A stretch of DNA of 64,000 nucleotides, taken from Saturnia japonica (lineage: Eukaryota > Arthropoda > Insecta > Lepidoptera > Saturniidae). Both the position numbers and the translations under genes were made by a program. The notes below the pieces were generated by a model that saw only the letters and a program-made list of their open reading frames with translations, was not told where the DNA came from and did not search any database. This document shows positions 1 through 9,690 of the stretch, in pieces (the stretch's first letter is position 1; each line of letters starts with the position of its first letter). The DNA lies in contig CM065312.1 of the NCBI GenBank assembly GCA_033032175.1, forward strand, positions 5,704,001 to 5,768,000, given 5' to 3'.

Positions 1-95
1 TGTATATCCAGTAATCAAGCCGGGTAGGTATCTGTACTTGACTGGGTCGCGACCACCATGCGAGTGGTTATATAAACCCGTCACAACAACATTCT
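1..95. repeat. Dispersed repeat D1, fragment
   Basis: Resembles the D1 family seen about nine times in the window. It has a GTCGCGACCACCATG block followed by an AAACCCGTCAC block, matching the TATGGTGGTCGCGAC and GGTTTATC elements of the other copies in reverse. No coding potential is visible. The true ends are not clear and the window edge may cut it. Confidence 0.35.
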
Positions 96-102
96 TTTAC
101 CA

Positions 103-165
103 AGTCCGGTGAAGCTGTAAAAGCCGCAGCGGCTTTAGGGCCCCTGAGGCTAACAGTGTAGTCAG

Positions 166-240
<75 letters not shown>
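103..240 (+). repeat. Dispersed repeat D2 ending in a 71-nt poly(A) run
   Basis: Contains GAAGCTGTAAAAGCC, TTAGGGCCCC and CTAACAGTGTAGTCAGTT. The same blocks appear in reverse at 5512, 45703 and 52583. In this copy the block runs directly into an uninterrupted stretch of adenines at 170-240. A poly(A) at a fixed family end suggests a retroposon copied from RNA, but the three other copies have only loosely T-rich flanks there. The frame reading the reverse of the homopolymer as poly-phenylalanine is not a gene. Confidence 0.6.
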
Positions 241-241
<1 letters not shown>

Positions 242-1300
242 ATTCTTTTAATTTGAAGACGACAACTGATGATGGATTGTCGACCTCGCAGTGATCACCG
301 TTATTTTGTATTGTACTATGCTTACCTTCAGACAAAGTGCAATAACATTGCCTTAGTACTTCATTAAAAAAATGCAGGAAACGTAATAAAAGCAATGAAT
401 ATTCACTATCTCCTAAAAGTTGTATCGAAAATCAAATTGTACGCTATTTATGAAATCCTCATATATCATAATAGTAATTCTATGTTTACTGAAGTATATT
501 TAATGCAGCGTTTGACCATAATAATATAGGAAAGTTGCTGGTTTTCATTGTACATGTGTAGGAATAGTCGCGATGTGTTATGATAAATTTGACTGCTCTT
601 TGAATTTCAATATATTTAAATGTAATTAAAACAGTCAAAATACGGTCTAAACTTTTCTCAGTAAAAATAATATTGATACCATTCTAAGTACGCTTAATTT
701 TAAGCGAAGAAAAACAAATGAACTTACCCCGGGCTTAATTCCAATTTACCGGATTTTCCCTTCCGCAGGTGGAACTCTGAAAAGGGTACAAAATATTTTC
801 ACATTCGTTTAACGAACCGTGGTCGGCGGGTCACAATGGCGTTTAGGGCACACCGAACGCGCATGCGCTCTTTATCTCACTCACGTTCCCTTGTTTTATT
901 TATTAGAAAGATTTATTATTTACCACGGGGCACACACACGATGTGTCACGAATTTGGACCGAAAAAACCGGGTTATGTTAATGCAAGGTCCGTTCGCACG
1001 TGACAATGCTTTTTTTCTTTGATCACCCTCACCCATGTTACTTGAATTAACTTGTAAAGGAACGCTTCGCTATTAACGATTTGGGGCGATTTCAGTTTAA
1101 GCTTCCGAGTGAGTTAATTAAATACAACAAGCTACCGACACTTAGTAAAGCCAAATTTATAAAGCGAACATTAAAATTGTATCCGACTTGGTCACGACCA
1201 ATAGGCACATGATAACTTATTTCGAGATGACTCAAGGTGCCAGGAGGCTACCCATGTCCATCAGCAGACTTATATAGGTTCATGTTGAATATAATATAAT
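241..1300. other. Unannotated AT-rich stretch
   Basis: No gene recognised. A GC-richer patch at 800-980 contains a perfect GCGCATGCGC palindrome at 859-868, matching the binding consensus of NRF1/Ewg-type factors. Short open frames here have no recognisable domains. Confidence 0.5.
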
Positions 1301-1679
1301 TAACATATTACATTTCGATCTTTCGCCGTAACAGCAGCACGACTATGGAATTCGCTTTAAACCCTCGGGATTTCTTCAAGTATTCGCCACGTAGATTATA
1401 CTTGAAGTAGTTGAATATTGGCATACAACTTTCTCTTGTACTCCTGGAAGACTGGTAAAGAATGCTTTTTATCATTAAGTCATCCAGTTGTTCATTTTTG
1501 TGCAATAAAGAATATACATTATTTTTTACCATTGCCCTTCGAAAAAGAACATTTTATTCATCGATAACATTGAATAAAACTCTCTTTTACTTACAAGTAA
1601 ATAAAAACTTTTTAAATTTGGAACAAGCACGAATTATACAAATTATGTACAAAACTATTGCGCGTGCATATACGTGATA

Positions 1680-1830
1680 GAAGTGAAACTTATCACTATG
1701 TGTGTGGAGATCGCGATCTCTACCACCTCATTTTATTACTGCATATACACCAACTGATCCCGGAATGCGACAAACCGAAAGAAAATGAGTAATGGTTTTA
1801 TCATTATGTGTCTGGTGGTCGCGATGTTTC
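1680..1830. repeat. Dispersed repeat D1
   Basis: Carries two D1 half-motifs: ATCACTATGTGTGTGG at the left and CATTATGTGTCTGGTGGTCG at the right. Between them is the block GCATATACACCAACTGATCC, which recurs in modified form at 5800, 56880 and 58140. No open frame. 1300-1680 and 1830-2238 hold nothing I recognise. Confidence 0.5.
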
Positions 1831-2238
1831 TTCTCTCTCGTGTAACGCCTAAACTTAACGCGTCCTTGAAATTTCACTCTCCATTCTCGTCCAATTATCG
1901 AATCCCCGCCTAAGAAGTTTTCTCGCAGTCAATAGTACAAAATAGAGTACATAACTCGTGAAAAAATATTAATCTCGGTCTTTGTATCTCTCGCTCTGCT
2001 TAGAATTCTAGTCTAGAATCCTTCACTGCTTTCGGGATCCAATTTAATCCCTCGAATTAAATTTCCTCTTTTTTCGCTTGTTGTGTAATCTACTGTTACA
2101 ATATTAGTTTCATTTTCATATCTAATTTTTTCTTGAGCCCATACGTCATTTGGCGCCTTTAGTAAAGAATAAAATTGATAACTGCGCCATCTTCATCCAT
2201 TTTAATAACTTTAATAATTATTTTATTATATAAAAATA

Positions 2239-2850
2239 ATTTCACCTGTGTTAATTTTATTCGACAAACACCGCGCCGCGTCGCCAACTTATCCGAGTTG
2301 CATATCATAATTGTTTTCACTTCCCGCATGTACAAATTACATAAATTTCCCATTATCTACTAAATTTATGTCCTAATACTATGCTATAAAGAATAAAGTC
2401 TAACTTCATAAAATTGACCTTATTATAAAGTAACTCTTTTTCGTAAGGGTTAATATGCCACGACTAAAAATAATGCTCATAAATCACTTTTTAATATTCA
2501 ACAAATTTTTGTCACATAATACCTTATTGTTACTTATGTATAAGAAATAGGCGAATTCTATCGCAGCCTTTTTTTTAGATTTACTAAGGGCCAATATTTT
2601 TGTAGAAGACTGTATTTTTTTCGTATCATTAACCATTACACCAACACACGCGGATAAAGCAGTTCGGGTAAACTTCTTCCTACTTACTGAACAACAATCA
2701 ATATTTAAGGCTAGCTGAGAGTTGTAGTCTAATATTAGATATCCTATACCTACTATTCCTCGTTAATCTGGCTATCACGTAGAAAAAGAGTTTTTCGAAT
2801 CCTTCTGGTAGTTTCAGAGATTACCGTGTTTAAACAAACAAATAAAAATC
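2239..2850 (+). repeat. Dispersed repeat D3, copy 1
   Basis: Aligns along about 600 bases with 33218-33905 and 43978-44545, all in the same orientation. Shared blocks include ACACCGCGCCG, TAATATGCCA, AAAATAATGCTCATAAAT, GCAGTTCG, and the terminal GATTA(C/G)CGTGTTTAAACAAAC. The two opposing 62-64-codon open frames inside it are not conserved in the other copies, so they are not genes. Confidence 0.75.
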
Positions 2851-3885
2851 TCTTCCACTTTATTATATCATAAATAATAACTGTAAATTTAATATAATAA
2901 AATTATAATATAGCATATATAAAATATAAACAAGCTAATATTTTATAGTACACTAGCTGGCCCCACACACGTGTTTTCCACATTCTAGAAGTAAAAAACT
3001 CGATCAAAGCGCCACCTATGGCGTTCAGGGATAGCATAAAAATCACTAGAATCTAAACATTTTGATAATAATTGATCAAACTGTGTTGGAGCACATCAAT
3101 CTCATATATACCAACATTTTTATTTCAACAGGAAATGCGTAAATATTGTGCATACGTTACTGTAAATATAAACCACAACTTGTGGTTACAAGTCGCGTTC
3201 CATTTGTACCTATATTGTATAAAAAATAAAATAATTATTATAATTAAACAGTTGACCTATGTGAAACCACACGTCTGCCCTGACCGAGTAGACAAACAAA
3301 CATGCACACAAATGAAAATACAAAGATGGCGAAGAGTCCTTGTTTGCCATTATCTGTGTACTTTGTGCGCCCTTAAGTAAATAGCTCGACTTGCGTTACG
3401 TCAAAGTAAAAATAAGGTAAGTTATGAAGTACTTACTAACATGTATTTGTTTACTATTGCAAAACGAAATGTATAGGTAATTCAAAAAGCTGGAACTATT
3501 TGGGGCTTTTTAGTGTATTTGTTTAATGTTTTATTTGCGAATTAAACTTATACTACGTAACTCAATATTACATTTTGTAAGTCTTTGCCCAAACAATTTA
3601 TTCATTTATGAATTAGTGATTTCAATAATTTTCAAAATTACATAAATAATTATAATTTTTTTATTAATTATGTCAGAATTCTAAATGTTTTTTTTTTACA
3701 TTAGTTTGACAAATTATTATAATGTTTCGTGGATTAATTTATTGATTGTCATAAAATTAGCAATTTTAATTGGTCCTTTCTTGAATAAATTATTTAATGC
3801 CTAAAGTTAAAAAAATAGCAGTCCAATTCAATAAAAAATAATACATGGGCAGATAGCAAAAACTTTACTTTGGTGTATATTATAT
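2851..3885. other. Unannotated AT-rich stretch
   Basis: Extremely AT-rich after the D3 copy. At 2950-3040 there is a short repeat-like block (CTAGCTGGCCCCACAC and GCGCCACCTATGGCG), typical of old dispersed elements. No gene is visible. An open frame at 3072-3380 has no recognisable domain and is low complexity. Confidence 0.4.
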
Positions 3886-4264
3886 GTTATATGCAATAGG
3901 TTATGTGGAGACCAGGTGGTCCATAAATGTAACCACATGGAAGGGCCCACCAGGCAAACGTCGAGCTGGGAGACCTTACATAAGATGGGAGGATGATATA
4001 AAGAAAACCGCAGGAACAAAATGGTTACAAGTAGCAAATAATAAACAAAAATGGAAATCCATGGAGGAGGCCTTTACCCTTACCTGAAATGGGTCCATGT
4101 AAATCAGAATATTAATACTTTTTATTTTTTTTATTAGGTTTCCTTATTTATTTCCCCACTTATTGTTAAAAATGCATGTAAATTTAATTGTTGCATATTA
4201 ACTTCTTCAAAGTTGAAATATTATTGTAAGGTGTGCTGCATGGAATAAAAGTTTATTTATTTAT
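3886..4264 (+). pseudogene. 3' end of an RTE-like non-LTR retrotransposon (pol C-terminal tail)
   Basis: The frame ending at 4087 carries the tail typical of endonuclease/reverse transcriptase proteins of insect RTE-type elements: TRW, then GKRRAGRPYIRWEDDIKK, then a K-W-x-x-V-A-N and EEAFT ending. The GRP-RW-DDI motif and the W-x-S-M-E-E-A-F terminus are the recognisable parts. About 180 bases of AT-rich 3' untranslated sequence follow, ending in AATAAAAGTTTATTTATTT, a plausible polyadenylation signal and A/T tail. The endonuclease and catalytic reverse transcriptase domains are absent, so this is a 5'-truncated copy, the usual outcome of target-primed reverse transcription. The clade is judged from memory of tail sequences. 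Confidence 0.8.
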
Positions 4265-5510
4265 ATGTTATAGGCAATGTATAGAATTCCTAGGCAAAAT
4301 ATGTAGTAATTCTCTTTATTTCATACATTGCCAGCTACTACTAAGAGTATGATGTTGTAAACGCGCGATGGCCTGCACGTCACGTGCTGGCCGTTGTTAA
4401 AAAGAAGAAAGTTTTTTTGTTGAAAGAATCGAATATTTTGTTTTATGATTTGTCATATTTTTTTTCTCTTACAAGCAATTACATGTAGGTACATTTTTCA
4501 ATTTATATTATATTTTTCTTCAAATATTATACTATTAAACTATATACCTATTCAGCCAAGTCTATATAATTCTGTCGTCATAGTGCTCAGAAGCAGAGCA
4601 CAACAAGCCGCATCGGAGATCCCAATATATACATAAACAGATGTAGAGTAGATGCCTAAGCATTTTATAGAATGCTGGCACTTCATAGCATATAATATAA
4701 ACCATCATTTTATTTTCTTGTGTTTTAAATGAAGAGTATTACTTGTGATTATTACGATTTATATTTATACAGCATTCTGAGTATTGCAAAACTTTTATAT
4801 ATTATTTAAATTATAAAAATTAAGTTCCGGGTAATCGAATGTCAGAAATTATGTTAGAGAACTTTCACTGATCTCAAGGCAAACAGAGAATACCCAATAC
4901 ACATTTATACGCCCTTACTAATCAAGTGACCCAGACAGACAGACAGACCAAGTTGTTGCAATTGTAATTATGTACCTTTTCGTTCTCAAAGGTCATAACG
5001 TACGTTCCGTTTAAGAGACAAGTGGCCTCGTTTTATGTTAGAAGTAAAACGTAGTAAGAGTAATAGTCTTCTGTGTTGACTTAAGACTTGTTATCTCGAG
5101 TACAACGACACAACTCTCAAAACTATGACAGGAAGTGAGGCGCATTCCATTGTTCAGGCTTCGTCAAGCGCCGGTTCACTTTTCAGTTACGGGTTTCCCC
5201 ACTTATAGGAAGATATTTTTTAAACTACAACAATAAATAAATATGTTTGTATATTACATTATTTAAGTTTTCGTGTAGTTTTGTTATGATTCGAAAGTTG
5301 TCTTACAACTCTCCAAATTATGAAGCGAAGTGTACTTTTTCAGTTTCTTTCAACGCTTTGTTATCATTTTCCACTTTCAATTTCTGATTTATTTATATAT
5401 ATTTTGTTTGTTTACTAATAATATTAATATATGTTAATTTATCACTTTTATTATTATATTTATATTAGCCTCCCGGTAGTTGAGCTGAGCGACATACCAA
5501 AAGACTATAC
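4265..5510. other. Unannotated stretch
   Basis: No gene recognised. A short CAGACAGACAGACAGAC microsatellite lies near 4932-4948. Open frames are short and AT-driven. Confidence 0.4.
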
Positions 5511-5511
5511 T

Positions 5512-5670
5512 GTTAGCCTTAGGGCCCCTAGAACCTAGATCCTCTGACGGCTTTTACAGCTTCACCATGGCTTGGGGATGAACGCTTATGGCACTCTGCG
5601 CAGAAGGACGCCAAAATGGACGAGTCTCGGCTTGGGCTTTTGGCTCAATTGCAATGAGGTCGCGTTCTGA
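5512..5670 (-). repeat. Dispersed repeat D2
   Basis: Reverse orientation relative to 103-170. Contains CTGTTAGCCTTAGGGCCCC, GACGGCTTTTACAGCTTCACC, and then GGCTTGGG and GTCTCGGCTTGGGC blocks, which are repeated at 45703 and 52583. No open frame of note. Confidence 0.7.
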
Positions 5671-5710
5671 CTAGTAGGTACCCTATCCGTAGAAAAGATA
5701 TCTATATTAA

Positions 5711-5870
5711 GTTCAAGCTATCACTGTGATGAGTTTATCGTCATGTGTATGGTGGTCGTGACTTAGTTGGGTACAGCTTCCTACCATGCTTCATATACAT
5801 CGGCTGATCTCGGAACGCGTTACGTCTAAGCGTGCCGCTATGGTGGGTTTATCGTGGCAACTAGCAACTA
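5711..5870. repeat. Dispersed repeat D1
   Basis: Contains TTTATCGTCATGTGTATGG, TGGTCGTGACTTAGTTGGG, CTTCCTACCATGC and a CATCGGCTGATCTCGGAAC block. These four pieces appear in the same order, with changes, near 56880-56990 and partly at 58060-58170. Confidence 0.5.
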
Positions 5871-7547
5871 CTATCAAACAAGAGTAAAAAAATAATGGTT
5901 CATATAAACATTTCAACGAAATGAAATGTATTTACTGTAAGTAGCAAATATGGTGTAAGTAGACTGAAAACATAGAATCAGTTTTTTTTTCTGCTTCGAA
6001 TGGTCTGGGTCTCATACCGATACAATGAAAAAAAATCTAATTAGCCGTAACAATTGTGAAAAATTGCTGCAAGTCTCCTAAAAAGGGTGTTTTTGTGCTA
6101 TTCTACTTACAACAAAAGTGCGGTTTGCATTTATGCACCTGCTATTACAATACAGCATTCTCGTGGAATGCAAATATGACGTAATTAACTTATATAATTT
6201 TATTTTTGCTTAACATCCAACATTTTCTTAATTTAAAACAATTCATTGGTAAGATTATGTTTTTAAATAGCCCCTTATATCTCCTTAATGTTACATAATT
6301 GTTAAAATATTTCAAGTAAAGCATTTTATACATCTAGAAATATGTATATGGGAGTTAGCTATCTCCATAGAAATCAATAAACTACTTACTACGTTCTTCA
6401 ATTATTTAAATAAAAAGTCTATTACTGCAAGTAGTAAAAAACCTACTTCTCATAACTTTAGGAAAAATGTTTTTATTGCAGACTGTAGTTAGTAAATATT
6501 ATGTTATCTAAACTGTATACAAAAAATCAGTTTTGTCACTGATAATTAAGAAGTTATAATTTTTTTTCTCATTTAAAAACAGTTTTTTGGCTTTGATGAA
6601 AAGTCGGATTTTAGCTACTTACGCCAAATACGTTTTCTTGCGTCGATTTAGTGACACATAACTGAACTATAACGCGAGCGAAGCCTCAAGCAAAGCGCTA
6701 GTGAAAAATAAATCGATCTATTAAATTTATATGCATAATAAGTATATTGGATTCCCCATTTAAGTAACTAATAAATAACTAAATTACTTAAAATTAATTC
6801 GCTAAAATATTTTTTTTAATTATAACCTAATAAAAGAGATCTAAATATGTGTTTTAAGTGGTTATATTATGTAAAAAAGACATTAGTACAAGAAAATTAG
6901 CAGTTCATGCTACGGTATCAATATATACATAACCATAAATCTTTGTAATATCTGATATCAGGCTTATTAAAGAAATTTAATTATGTGTTCTCTTCAGCAT
7001 TTAAGCAAACTTTACCGTTCCATGACGTATATTTTGTTGTTTTAATATTCATCAATGTGATTACTTGATCAAGAGGATGATTCAAGAAAATCTTTTCAGC
7101 CATTTGAAGATTATCATCTCTTTTCTAGTTGATAAATGGATGTACGCATCTTTCATAGGTCTGACCAAGTCGAAATTTGGTACACTATTACTTTAATTAA
7201 ATTAAAAGAACATACTTACTTTAATGTCATCTGAAATCTGCAGGATATTATACTCCTCATAACTTACAGAACAGGTACCTGTAGTTATTTGTGTTGAGTG
7301 TTTTATATTTTAAATTTCCCTTGTTAGTTAAATGATGTACTGAAATTAAGTTTGCGAATGTATATCGTTTTAACAAAAAATTAAGTTATAAATAATTTAA
7401 TAGAATATAATTTATACGTATATCATTTAAAAAAACCGTGGGAAAAAATATTTATTCGTTTGTTTTAAAGGCATACTCATATTTTTTCTACTGAAGGAGA
7501 ATTCAATTAAAACCTTGGTAATTCAATTTTTTTATTATAATAATAAA
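5871..7547. other. Unannotated AT-rich stretch
   Basis: No gene or recognised repeat over about 1.7 kb. One GCGAGCGAAGCC block near 6675 resembles the CGAGCGAAGTCG end of the D4 family, so a decayed D4-like fragment is possible. Otherwise low-complexity AT sequence. Confidence 0.35.
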
Positions 7548-7780
7548 TAAACATGGGGACATAATTTCACACACGGCCATTTAATTCCAAACTAAGCAAA
7601 GCTTCTATGTACTAAGGTAACTAAACAGCTGTTAATACATACATAATGTAGATATTCAACACCCAGACATACAACTAATAATTATGCTCATCACACAAAT
7701 GTCAGTCATATGAGGGATTGAACCCGCTACCTCTCAGCTCAATAGTAGGTAGGGCTTACTACCACTGCGCCACGAGGTCT
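7548..7780 (-). mobile_element. tRNA-derived SINE (SINE-2)
   Basis: On the minus strand the head, near 7780, shows a polymerase III A box (TGGCGCAGTGGTAG) and, about 35 bases on, a B box (GGTTCAATCCC). The body that follows has the TGTGTGATGAGCATAA, TGTCTGGGTGTT and TAAATGGCCGTGTGTG blocks that I associate with a common lepidopteran SINE. It is transcribed by RNA polymerase III in family theory and needs a partner LINE to move. It is not a functional tRNA: the cloverleaf is not conserved. Confidence 0.75.
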
Positions 7781-7796
7781 GTCATTATACTTTTTT

Positions 7797-7990
7797 ACTT
7801 TCGACCAAATATTCTCCTGCAGCTACCGAAACGTACTTGTAGGAGCTTAGCAATAGATTTTCAAGTTGCCTTACCAAAGCACTGTGGTTTCATCACGATG
7901 TTTTCCTTCACCGAAAATTCCGGATAGAATTTCAACCTACATCGATCAAAGTGTGTCCGAACATGCTACCTAAGCCATCAACGCTTCACT
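7797..7990 (-). mobile_element. tRNA-headed SINE (SINE-3), 3'-shortened copy
   Basis: Shares GTGGTTTCATCACGATG, TTTTCCTTCACCGAAA and a head region ACATCGATC...GTCCGAACATGCTACC with copies at 21541, 26205/26969 and 41571, and in opposite orientation with 11101. It lies directly next to SINE-2 in the same orientation. The head is more decayed than at 21.8 kb. Confidence 0.65.
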
Positions 7991-8289
7991 AATGCACCAC
8001 ACGTCTACAAAACTTAATAAAATGAGCTGACCAATTTTCTTGTTAATTGTAATATATTCCTCAGGCACGCAGTGTCATCTCAGTTCAACAAGCTCTTTCT
8101 ATAATTGTTCATACATAAACAATATTATTTTTTATTTAATACTAATCACTAGCCCGAGACTGTGTTAGCTCTGGTTAAAATATTAAATTCAATTATAATA
8201 AAAAATAGCTTATCCTACCACTCAGAGAAAACGAAGAATCGGATATGTAATTCCAGATATTTGCTCATAAAAATATAAAAACTTTACCT
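7991..8289. other. Unannotated stretch
   Basis: No gene or repeat recognised. AT-rich sequence between the SINE pair and the nested retroelements. Confidence 0.35.
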
Positions 8290-8376
8290 GTTTATAATAA
8301 CAGTGGCTAAGGAATCAGCTACGGGGATTTTAGTTAGGGCACTTACTGCACACTGTTGTTTATAAAAACACATGTA
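8290..8376 (+). pseudogene. RNase H end of a non-LTR retrotransposon, 5' part of a split copy
   Basis: A frame ending at the LTR insertion reads through residues resembling the L-T-x-H-C-x-L motif that sits near the end of the RNase H region in insect non-LTR elements. An in-frame TAA follows that motif. The reading then continues, past the LTR insertion and its TGTA duplication, at 9292 with the C-R-F-C cysteine motif. The upstream limit is not clear because the sequence decays before about 8290. Confidence 0.6.
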
Positions 8377-8570
8377 TGTAGCGACATCTACATAGCGACA
8401 CACAGCGACATCTATCGAGCCACATACGACGCATCCTACATCGCACTATAGAAATTAACTCTTCGATTGAGTGTATATACAAGAACCCAAGTGCAACCGT
8501 TGGGCAGCTGCCCGCCAGACATAACACCCGTCTGGTCGGAGGATCCTCCCTTTGCAATAGCTCTTCTACA
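8377..8570 (+). repeat. 5' LTR of the 8.4-kb element
   Basis: 194 bp, starting TGTAGC and ending TTCTACA. Contains a TATA-like GTGTATATAC at about 8471-8480 and a perfect 12-bp palindrome GGGCAGCTGCCC at 8502-8513. It matches the 3' LTR except for point changes, a short extra repeat of GACAC/GCGACATC near 8397, and about 10 bases (GCAATAGCTC) absent from the 3' copy. Confidence 0.85.
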
Positions 8571-8588
8571 CTGGTGACCCCGAGCATG
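8571..8588 (+). promoter_or_regulatory. Primer-binding site of the LTR element
   Basis: CTGGTGACCCCGAGCATG lies directly after the 5' LTR. TGGTGACCCCGA is the primer-binding sequence typical of many lepidopteran Ty3/gypsy elements. I have not assigned the priming tRNA. Confidence 0.7.
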
Positions 8589-8884
8589 AACGTCAGCGCA
8601 ACCTTCTTCGAACAGCTACATCGTGACGTCATCATCACTTCCACAAGCTTTCGAGCAGCGAGTCATACAGCCAGCCAGCATCCACGGCTACTTCGGGTAT
8701 CCTGACCACCAGCATGCAGCGGACGCGCATTCCTGGTCATCACCCACAGCCTTCTCAGCGACCTTGGCACAGAACACTGCACTTCGGCCGGTCAGCAAGC
8801 AGAGACGCACTTCTCTCCTGGTCGACGCAGCAGCCAGTCACTACGCAGCACTGCAACACTCCGACTCACTGGAGCATTCTTGCA

Positions 8885-8972
8885 GCATCACCCCGAATCT
8901 CTGGGGGCATCACCCCGACTCACTGGGGCAATCACCCCGACTCACTGGGGGCATCACCCCAACTCACTGGGG
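8885..8972 (+). repeat. 22-bp minisatellite, four units
   Basis: Four head-to-tail units at 8885-8906, 8907-8928, 8929-8950 and 8951-8972. Consensus is GCATCACCCCGACTCACTGG plus GG. Unit 1 has AATCTCT for ACTCACT, unit 3 starts CA for GC, and unit 4 has CAACTC. Partial units flank both sides. Each unit has a CCCC and a GGGG that can pair over a short loop. The array is translatable in all three frames, which explains several overlapping open frames here. Confidence 0.9.
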
Positions 8973-9102
8973 CATCGCCGCAGACAGTTCCGACTCACCG
9001 TGAACTATGCGGCATCTGGTTCCGACTTACTGGAACATCCCACTGGCCCGGCAAGCATCACTAGATGATGTATGGACGACTCAACCTGCTATCGACCTCC
9101 GG

Positions 9103-9118
9103 TCTCGGAGGGGAGTGA
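9103..9118 (+). promoter_or_regulatory. Polypurine tract of the LTR element
   Basis: CTCGGAGGGGAGTGA sits immediately before the 3' LTR start at 9119. This purine-rich segment is in the position used to prime plus-strand DNA synthesis in LTR retrotransposons. Confidence 0.7.
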
Positions 9119-9291
9119 TGTAGCGACATCTACATAGCAACATCTATCGAGCCACATACAACGCATCCTACATCGCACTATAGAAATTAACTCTTCGATT
9201 GAGTGTATATACAAGAACCCGAGTGCAACCGTTGGGCAGCTGCCCGCCAGACATAACACCCGTCTGGTCGGAGGATCCTCCCTTTTCTACA
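9119..9291 (+). repeat. 3' LTR of the 8.4-kb element
   Basis: 173 bp. Carries the same GGGCAGCTGCCC palindrome (9234-9245) and ends CTTTTCTACA. It differs from the 5' LTR by several substitutions and two short length differences, so the insertion is not brand new. Confidence 0.85.
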
Positions 9292-9690
9292 TGTACTACA
9301 TCGGTGTCCAGGGCACAAGAGATTGCAGATTCTGCGAAAGTGTGGAAGAAGCGCCAATACACCTCTTGTGTGAATGTCACCCACTGAAACCGAAACGCAA
9401 CCAAATCCTGGGCAAGAACATGCTGATTTCGAAAGAGCTTCACTTGCTCTCTGCCAAAAAAGCCCTGCGGTATATCAAGGATTAAGGTAAGAAGAGTTTA
9501 AGTGTAGGTTTAGTAGTGTAGACCACAATATACTATATTGGTCGTAGTGATACAGGATTGCATAAGCCTGCATAGCCCCCTTTTAGACTACTATAACAGT
9601 GCCTGACTCCGCAGACGTTGTTCTGCCCTTCCGACTGTAGCACCCCCTATTGAATTCAGGGATACCATTAAACCTTCTCCATGAAAAAAG
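9292..9690 (+). pseudogene. C-terminal end and 3' UTR of a non-LTR retrotransposon, 3' part of a split copy
   Basis: A 64-codon open frame to 9485 reads D-C-R-F-C-E, then E-E-A-P-I-H-L-L-C-E-C, a cysteine-histidine motif (C-x2-C...H-x3-C-x-C) typical of the tail after RNase H in insect non-LTR elements. It ends with L-x-A-K-K-A-L-R-Y-I-K-D and a stop at about 9485. The following 200 bases (GTAGACCACAATATAC, then TAGCCCCCTTTTAG) are read as 3' UTR. Reverse transcriptase is missing. The 8377-9291 LTR element interrupts the copy. Confidence 0.75.

Larger units (their letters stand above)
8377..9291 (+). mobile_element. Small non-autonomous Ty3/gypsy-type LTR element with both LTRs and target duplication
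   Basis: A complete miniature LTR retrotransposon of 915 bp. Its parts in order are a 5' LTR (8377-8570), a primer-binding site, about 530 bp of internal sequence with no pol, a polypurine tract, and a 3' LTR (9119-9291). It is flanked by TGTA on both sides (8373-8376 and 9292-9295), as expected for integrase-mediated insertion. Both LTRs begin TGTAGCGACATCTAC and end CTACA. The internal part includes a short open frame starting about 8623 that may be a gag remnant (S-S-L-P-Q start) and a 22-bp minisatellite. It depends on proteins from a relative; the gypsy remnant at 53-55.6 kb ends in a related LTR. This is a TRIM-like structure, judged by size. Confidence 0.85.

Noticed and set aside
168..395. 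75-codon open frame ending in poly-phenylalanine
   Set aside because: It is the reverse reading of a 71-nt adenine homopolymer, not a protein.
8360..8644. 94-codon minus-strand open frame
   Set aside because: It runs across the LTR in antisense. The LTR, primer site and target duplication explain the sequence.
8885..8972. CRISPR-like array
   Set aside because: Units are directly adjacent with no spacers and lie inside an LTR element of a eukaryotic genome. It is a minisatellite.
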